The position numbers were made by a program, and so were the translations under genes. The notes below the pieces were generated by a model that did not search any database, was not told where the DNA came from, and saw only the letters and a list, made by a program, of their open reading frames with translations. Source: JAJYZP01 sp049964535 (lineage in GTDB: Bacteria; Actinomycetota; Acidimicrobiia; Acidimicrobiales; Acidimicrobiaceae). Taken from it: a stretch of 9,486 nt of DNA. This document shows positions 6,405 through 9,486 of this stretch, one piece after another. Location: the NCBI GenBank assembly GCA_049964535.1, contig JBMFXG010000103.1, positions 1-9,486 on the forward strand, read 5' to 3'. The number at the start of each line of letters is the position of its first letter. Position 1 is the stretch's first letter.

Positions 6405-7445
6405 TTAGTGAGAGCTGCCGAGATGCTCTGCGAGAACCATCGCAGCCTGTTGCGAGAGCCACGCGACTTGTTGGCCGTAGTCGCTCACGTCGCTTTGGTC
6501 ACCGCCGCGCGCCCCCTGGAGATAGCGGCTATAGACCCCCTGCAGGATGCAGGCGAGCTTGAAGTATGCAAAAGCCACGTAGAAGTCGATGGTGGAGACG
6601 TCGGCTCCGGTGAGCTCGCAGTAGTAGGACGCAAGCTGAGATCGACTCCAGAAGCCCTCCAGCGTGGTGGTTCGACCAAGAGCCGAACGTTCGTCCCCGC
6701 TGTCGGTCCAGTAAACCAGGAGTAGACCAAGGTCTGCAAGTGGGTCTCCGAGTGTGCAGATCTCCCAGTCTAAGACGGCAGCGACCGTCCCAGCTGGAGC
6801 GATGACGGTGTTATCGAGGCGATAGTCACCATGCACAACGCTGACCCGATGCTGTTCTGGGATGTGGTTGTGGAGCGTCTGGTAGACCTCATCGATTCCG
6901 GGCACGAAGAAGTTAATCTCTTCGCTCGATTTTCGATACTGGGTGTACCACCGCTTGAGCTGCCGGTCGATGTAACCGTGGTGATGAGCGAGTGACGAGA
7001 GGCCTATCGATTCGATGTCGAGCTGATGCAGGTTGGCAAGGACGGCGATGAGGGATTGCGAGATCACTGAGCGCTGTGTAGGGGTGTAGAGTCCCTCTAC
7101 CTCTGTCGGCTCACGAAGGATCGCTCCCTCCACGTAGCTCATGAGGTAGAAGGGAAGCTCAGCTACCTCAGGATCGTCGCAGAGAGCGAGAGGCGTGGGT
7201 GTTGGGACTGTGGTTGGAGCGAGAGCGCTCAAGATGGTGTGCTCGCGTCGCATGTCGTGAGCGGTGGGAAGCACGTGCGATGTTGGAGGCCGTCGGAGAA
7301 TAAAGATTGAACCACGAGCATCGGTGACCCGAAACGTTAAGTTGGATCGTCCACCTGCTATGAGCTCGAAGGTGTAGGGGGCCGCGGTATCTGTGAGTAC
7401 AGATGCGATCCACGACTGTACCCGCTCGAAGTTGACCTCTGCCAC
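6405..7445 (-). CDS. Phosphotransferase family protein (APH / ACAD10-11 kinase-like)
   Basis: A 346-residue aminoglycoside-phosphotransferase-fold kinase of the metabolic branch related to the N-terminal domain of ACAD10/ACAD11, not a drug-resistance enzyme by appearance. The glycine-rich loop is AGGRSNLTFRV (30-40). FILRRPP (48-54) has Arg where many kinases have Lys, which is typical of this branch. Glu68 follows in RREHT. The catalytic loop is HGDYRLDN (205-212), with Asp207 and Asn212. The metal-binding segment is VLDWEICTLGDPLADLG, with Asp226. Characterised relatives phosphorylate 4-hydroxyacyl-CoAs during fatty- or hydroxy-acid breakdown, often beside an acyl-CoA dehydrogenase, but none is adjacent here, so the substrate is unknown. 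The start is GTG at 7445-7443, chosen because the protein aligns from there and TAGGCT lies 6 nt upstream; no Shine-Dalgarno is present. It stands alone on the minus strand. Confidence 0.92.
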   Translation of the reverse strand: MAEVNFERVQSWIASVLTDTAAPYTFELIAGGRSNLTFRVTDARGSIFILRRPPTSHVLPTAHDMRREHTILSALAPTTVPTPTPLALCDDPEVAELPFYLMSYVEGAILREPTEVEGLYTPTQRSVISQSLIAVLANLHQLDIESIGLSSLAHHHGYIDRQLKRWYTQYRKSSEEINFFVPGIDEVYQTLHNHIPEQHRVSVVHGDYRLDNTVIAPAGTVAAVLDWEICTLGDPLADLGLLLVYWTDSGDERSALGRTTTLEGFWSRSQLASYYCELTGADVSTIDFYVAFAYFKLACILQGVYSRYLQGARGGDQSDVSDYGQQVAWLSQQAAMVLAEHLGSSH

Positions 7446-7471
7446 GAGGTGAGCCTAGCTCAACTCGTGGC
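7441..7471 (-). promoter_or_regulatory. 31-bp near-perfect inverted repeat over the -10 and start codon of the kinase gene
   Basis: On the minus strand the order is GCCACGAG, a mismatch, TGAGC, TAG, GCTCA, a mismatch, CTCGTGGC: 13 paired positions of 14 around a 3-nt centre. TAGGCT (plus positions 7452-7457), the likely -10, starts at the centre. The GTG start (7445-7443) lies in the outer arm. If bound as DNA, this is an operator-like site that would block initiation. If transcribed from further upstream, it would be a hairpin hiding the start codon. No -35 consensus is seen. Function is inferred; the symmetry is seen directly. Confidence 0.55.
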
Positions 7472-8301
7472 AGTCTCGCTGGGCTCGGTACCACGAAACG
7501 GCGTTGGTGATCGCAAGATAGGGGTGATTCCGTGCAGGTAGGACCGAACCGACTGGGGTTAGGTCGTGCCGATCTCTCGCATGGCGCACGTAAGAGTACG
7601 CCCTCCTTTCGATCGCTACCACTTGATACCACCTATTTCACGAAAAACTGTCGCTACGGGAGCGTGCCGGTGGGGTTACGAGACAGTGCGGGCGATACTC
7701 GGCTAACAATGGCGGCGCTGCCGTTTTGGAGTTGTGCTCTGGGTAGAGCTTGAGGTACGAAGGTTAGAGATTCCTACGCTCTCGTTGCAAAGAAGAGTCG
7801 GGGGAAGTTAAGTCAAAGATTCAGGAGGCGTGCGCCGCATCATGGCCACGCAATATGACCAGAGGCCGTTTGACAGTGTGATGTAGGCTGCTCGAGGAGG
7901 TAGCAGGTTGCGTGCATGCGGGGAGCGAGTAGGAGAGAAGAGCATCCCGTGGTGCACGGTATCTGGTTGTATAGTCAAGGTCGTTCTAGCAAGGACGACG
8001 TGTCGTGGATCGGCGGGAATCTCTTCTCGACGATCTATGGAACCGAAACGGACCGAACAGAGCTCTTGTGCCCAGCCTCGCCCGGAGTTCGTCGAAGTGT
8101 TCGATAGGTGATGCGCTGGTCCAATTACAAGGCATCGAGTCAGCTCTTTGGTGGAAATTCTTGATTCGCGTCTATCTGTGGTGACGAACGGCCGTGATGA
8201 GCTACAGATGCGGGCCCGTGTAGCGCTTCAGAGCTCTGGCGTCTAGGTGCGACTCAACAGTAGGGAAGAGGGCGGCCGGCAGCAAAAACTCGCTCTAGCG
8301 T
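7472..8301. other. Long gap with no secure gene between the divergent kinase and SRPBCC genes
   Basis: About 830 bp. Plus-strand frames at 7532-7753 and 7916-8107 give peptides I do not recognise, and neither has a promoter-like or ribosome-binding context. No ATG or GTG here has TANNNT 6-7 nt upstream. A perfect TTGACA (7870-7875) has no -10 at the right distance. Small local symmetries are visible: GACC-g-AACC paired with GGTT-a-GGTC (7542-7565), ATCTGT/ACAGAT around 8174-8209, and the palindrome CAGAGCTCTG (8229-8238). Two AGGAGG stretches (7823-7828 and 7895-7900) are the only translation-like signals. A noncoding RNA or a decayed gene is possible; no known riboswitch is recognised. Confidence 0.5.
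7908..8111 (+). CDS. Doubtful small ORF with TTG start and strong Shine-Dalgarno
   Basis: A 67-codon frame starting at TTG 7908, 7 nt after AGGAGG (7895-7900). The product is basic with five cysteines (residues 4, 16, 21, 32 and 54) and matches nothing I know. Just upstream a 14-residue ORF (ATG 7842 to TAG 7884-7886) has its own AGGAGG, 13 nt before the ATG. CTGCT (7888-7892) can pair with AGCAG (7902-7906), leaving the second Shine-Dalgarno in the loop. The arrangement resembles a leader peptide controlling a downstream start, but the peptide composition is not convincing and chance is the simpler explanation. Confidence 0.18.
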   Translation: MRACGERVGEKSIPWCTVSGCIVKVVLARTTCRGSAGISSRRSMEPKRTEQSSCAQPRPEFVEVFDR

Positions 8302-8314
8302 TAATGTCGTTATC
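8302..8314 (+). promoter_or_regulatory. Putative -10 element giving a leaderless SRPBCC transcript
   Basis: TAATGT (8302-8307) is followed by 7 nt (CGTTATC) and the ATG. There is no purine-rich ribosome-binding site at all, so a message starting at or beside the ATG is the likeliest way to express the gene. A second TANNNT (TAGCGT, 8296-8301) directly precedes it. No -35 consensus is visible. Confidence 0.5.
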
Positions 8315-8779
8315 ATGACAACCACGTTTTCTGATTCCATCATTATCGCTCGTCCGGCTGATATTCTCTACGCTATGGTCTCTGATATCACTCGCATGGG
8401 CGAATGGTCTCCGACCTGCACGAAGGCCTGGTGGGATAGTGGTGAGCCGGGACAATTGGGCTCAGTCTTCGTCGGGCACAACGAAGCCGATGGAGATACC
8501 TGGGAGACGAAGGCTGAGGTGACGGTCGCCGATCAGAACACCGAGTTCGTCTTCGTCGTCGGTGGTTCTCTCTCTCAGTGGGGCTATCACTTTGCTCCCG
8601 TAGAGGGCGGAACTCGTGTAACACAGTCGTGGGAGTTTCTACCAGAGGGTCTTGAGCTGTTTCGATCGCACTACGGTGACGATGGAGAGAACCAGATCGC
8701 AAAGCGAATCGAAGCGGCCCACAGTGATATTCCTGCCACGTTGGCAGCGCTGAAGCGTGTCGCTGAGGCCGAAGCGTAA
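8315..8779 (+). CDS. SRPBCC (START-like / polyketide cyclase-dehydrase type) family protein
   Basis: A 154-residue single-domain protein of the helix-grip fold that binds hydrophobic ligands in a cavity. The family pattern is clear. An N-terminal strand and short helix reads SIIIARPADILYAMVSDITRMGEWSPT (residues 8-34, here as two joined pieces), in which the P-A-D helix and the W-S-P motif are characteristic. Alternating strands follow: GSVFVGHN (49-56), WETKAEVTVADQNTEFVFVV (63-82), QWGYHFAPVEGGTRVTQSWE (88-107). A long C-terminal helix (about 124-153) closes the cavity. There is no signal peptide, so it is cytoplasmic. Family members range from aromatase/cyclases to stress proteins, and the ligand cannot be told. 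It stands alone, with long noncoding DNA on both sides. Confidence 0.88.
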   Translation: MTTTFSDSIIIARPADILYAMVSDITRMGEWSPTCTKAWWDSGEPGQLGSVFVGHNEADGDTWETKAEVTVADQNTEFVFVVGGSLSQWGYHFAPVEGGTRVTQSWEFLPEGLELFRSHYGDDGENQIAKRIEAAHSDIPATLAALKRVAEAEA

Positions 8780-8782
8780 CCA

Positions 8783-8850
8783 ACGTAGCCCTACCTTAGA
8801 GACCGGCACGCTCTGCTAGGCGAAGAGGACTTCGTCGCCTCGACCTACGT
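8783..8850. other. Possible branched RNA fold just after the SRPBCC stop codon
   Basis: ACGTAG (8783-8788) can pair with CTACGT (8845-8850), enclosing AGAG/CTCT (8798-8801 with 8811-8814) and CGAAG/CTTCG (8821-8825 with 8830-8834, four-base loop). The last can extend to GG/CC across a bulge. The stems are short and could be chance. If real it would form a three-way junction at the 3' end of the message. Confidence 0.25.
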
Positions 8851-8904
8851 CGCACTCTCGAAAAGGTTGTGTGCAGACGCCTTGTACGAGTAAGCGACTC
8901 TGTC

Positions 8905-8943
8905 CTACGAGTTCATCACCGATAGAAGATGATGAGCTCGTAG
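8905..8943. other. Hairpin with 14-bp arms and 11-nt loop
   Basis: The left arm CTACGAGTTCATCA (8905-8918) and right arm TGATGAGCTCGTAG (8930-8943) pair at all 14 positions, one of them a G-U wobble. The loop is 11 nt. No T tract follows, so it is not a standard terminator. A direct repeat of TACGAGT occurs 21 bp apart (8885-8891 and 8906-8912). It may be a structured RNA, an unusual transcription stop or a protein-binding site. Confidence 0.7.
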
Positions 8944-9082
8944 TGCTCAGTAACCTCACCAGGTATTCTTGTGTACTCGCACAGTTTTCGTCTCCGAAGC
9001 TCTATCTCTAACTCAATTCAGCGGCGTCTTTCTGGCCGATAGCGAACTCCAGTTGCTCAGTACAGTGGTCTGTCGGGATCTC

Positions 9083-9120
9083 CCCCTCAGGCTCGTGATG
9101 TCACAAGGAGAGCCTGGGGG
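9083..9120. other. GC-rich hairpin
   Basis: CCCC-T-CAGGCTC (9083-9094) pairs with GAGCCTGGGGG (9110-9120): 11 bp with one bulged T. The 15-nt loop itself contains GTGA/TCAC. A short symmetry AGGAGG-A-CCTCCT follows at 9134-9146 and a T-rich stretch (TGTTTTTG) at 9163-9170, too far away for a classical terminator. It could still slow or end transcription ahead of the repeat array. Confidence 0.5.
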
Positions 9121-9215
9121 TGGTTGTGGTCGTAGGAGGACCTCCTTGAGTGTCGTCTTAAATGTTTTTGTTAGCTTGCCGCTGGTCCCTTGAGACTTTG
9201 AGATCGGATCGCACC

Positions 9216-9303
9216 TTGCTCATTGCTCATTGCTCATTGCTCATTGCTCATTGCTCATTGCTCGTTGCTCATTGCTCGTTGCTCATTGCTCATTGCTCGT
9301 TGC
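9216..9303. repeat. Heptanucleotide tandem array, 12 units of TTGCTC(A/G)
   Basis: Twelve full copies of TTGCTCR run from 9216 to 9299, then a partial TTGC (9300-9303). Units 1-6, 8, 10 and 11 end in A; units 7, 9 and 12 end in G. The period of seven keeps every plus-strand frame open with the peptide repeat LLIAHCS, while the minus strand has TGA in every frame, so coding is unlikely. Copy number probably varies by slippage. The array ends 151 bp before the mscL start. Confidence 0.97.
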
Positions 9304-9439
9304 CAGGTTTCCGTGTCGTCGAAGTGGTTGTGCAGCCTACGTCCTAGCGCTACGGTCACCTCCTTGCTGGGTCTACGGCGCCTTAGTCACCGGCGTATCG
9401 CAGAAAGTCTGGGAGTTGCAAACTGGTCCACGTTGTCTG

Positions 9440-9454
9440 TGTTAGCGTACTGAG
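9440..9454 (+). promoter_or_regulatory. Putative extended -10 element of mscL
   Basis: TGT-TAGCGT (9440-9448) has both the TGn extension and a TANNNT hexamer. It ends 6 nt before the GTG at 9455, the spacing seen at other genes here. This supports GTG 9455, not GTG 9461, as the start of the gene that follows. Confidence 0.45.
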
Positions 9455-9486
9455 GTGGCAGTGTTTAAAGAGTTCAGAGCCTTTGT
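9455..9486 (+). CDS. mscL: Large-conductance mechanosensitive channel, N-terminal codons only
   Basis: Only 10 full codons are in the window, reading MAVFKEFRAF from GTG 9455. The FKEFRAF stretch matches the very conserved N-terminal amphipathic helix of MscL (typically MLKEFREF or MFKEFKAF), the inner-membrane pentameric channel that releases solutes on hypo-osmotic shock. Two in-frame GTG codons are possible starts: 9461 gives the canonical N-terminus, while 9455 adds two residues and lies 6 nt after a -10-like TAGCGT. AGGTGG at 9453-9458 could only be a poorly spaced ribosome-binding site for the later start. The call rests on about eight residues. Confidence 0.7.
   Translation, partial: MAVFKEFRAF

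Larger units (their letters stand above)
8780..9442. other. Noncoding region with hairpins and a heptamer array between the SRPBCC gene and mscL
   Basis: About 660 bp. Plus-strand frames at 8969-9193 and 9162-9453 look noncoding; the latter are open only because a 7-bp repeat avoids stops in all three plus frames. In order the region holds a possible branched fold (8783-8850), a strong hairpin (8905-8943), a GC-rich hairpin (9083-9120), a short AGGAGG-A-CCTCCT symmetry (9134-9146), a T run near 9164-9169 and the tandem array (9216-9303). None of the hairpins is directly followed by a T tract, so no standard intrinsic terminator is assigned to the SRPBCC gene. Confidence 0.6.

Noticed and set aside
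7870..7875. Perfect -35 consensus TTGACA
   Set aside because: No -10-like hexamer lies at 16-18 bp, so it is not supported as a promoter.
9216..9303. Heptamer array considered as a CRISPR array or replication-origin iteron array
   Set aside because: The units are 7 bp with no spacers, which rules out CRISPR. No replication initiator gene or AT-rich unwinding element is nearby.
9162..9453. Three overlapping plus-strand frames encoding LLIAHCS repeats
   Set aside because: They are open only because the 7-bp tandem repeat has no stop in any plus frame. There is no start context and the reading continues in all three frames equally.

Overview
The window reads as a chromosomal segment of an actinobacterium of moderate GC (roughly mid-50s per cent by eye). 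The protein flavours (GH13 glucosidase, ureohydrolase, APH-type kinase, SRPBCC protein) and the apparent use of leaderless messages suggest an Acidimicrobiia-like organism such as Ferrimicrobium or Acidithrix. That placement is inference: no rRNA or lineage marker is present.

Left edge (1-454): the 3' end of a large serine recombinase gene runs into the 3' half of a minus-strand tRNA-Ala(GGC) gene and takes its stop codon from it. This is the usual arrangement of an integrative element inserted at a tRNA; the element body would lie to the left, outside the window. Positions 455-985 hold little beyond the tRNA promoter region and one doubtful small ORF.

Core (986-7445): a GH13 alpha-glucosidase with a TTG start and a strong Shine-Dalgarno; leuS (leucyl-tRNA synthetase); an agmatinase-type ureohydrolase; and, convergent to these, an APH/ACAD10-type small-molecule kinase on the minus strand. 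These look like independent housekeeping or metabolic genes, not one pathway. Most have their own -10-like element directly in front of the start codon.

Right part (7446-9486): a gap of about 870 bp with only doubtful ORFs, a SRPBCC/START-like protein gene, then about 675 bp of noncoding DNA. That noncoding stretch carries a 14-bp-arm hairpin, a second GC-rich hairpin and a heptanucleotide tandem array of 12 TTGCTCR units. The window ends with the first codons of what looks like mscL.

The observations most worth checking are these. (1) A TANNNT hexamer sits 6-7 nt before the start codon of five of the six recognisable gene starts, which points to leaderless transcription. (2) A 31-bp near-perfect inverted repeat overlies the -10 and start codon of the kinase gene. 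(3) The recombinase and tRNA genes overlap. (4) The heptamer array and the neighbouring hairpins lie between the SRPBCC gene and mscL. No clearly new multi-gene system is visible.
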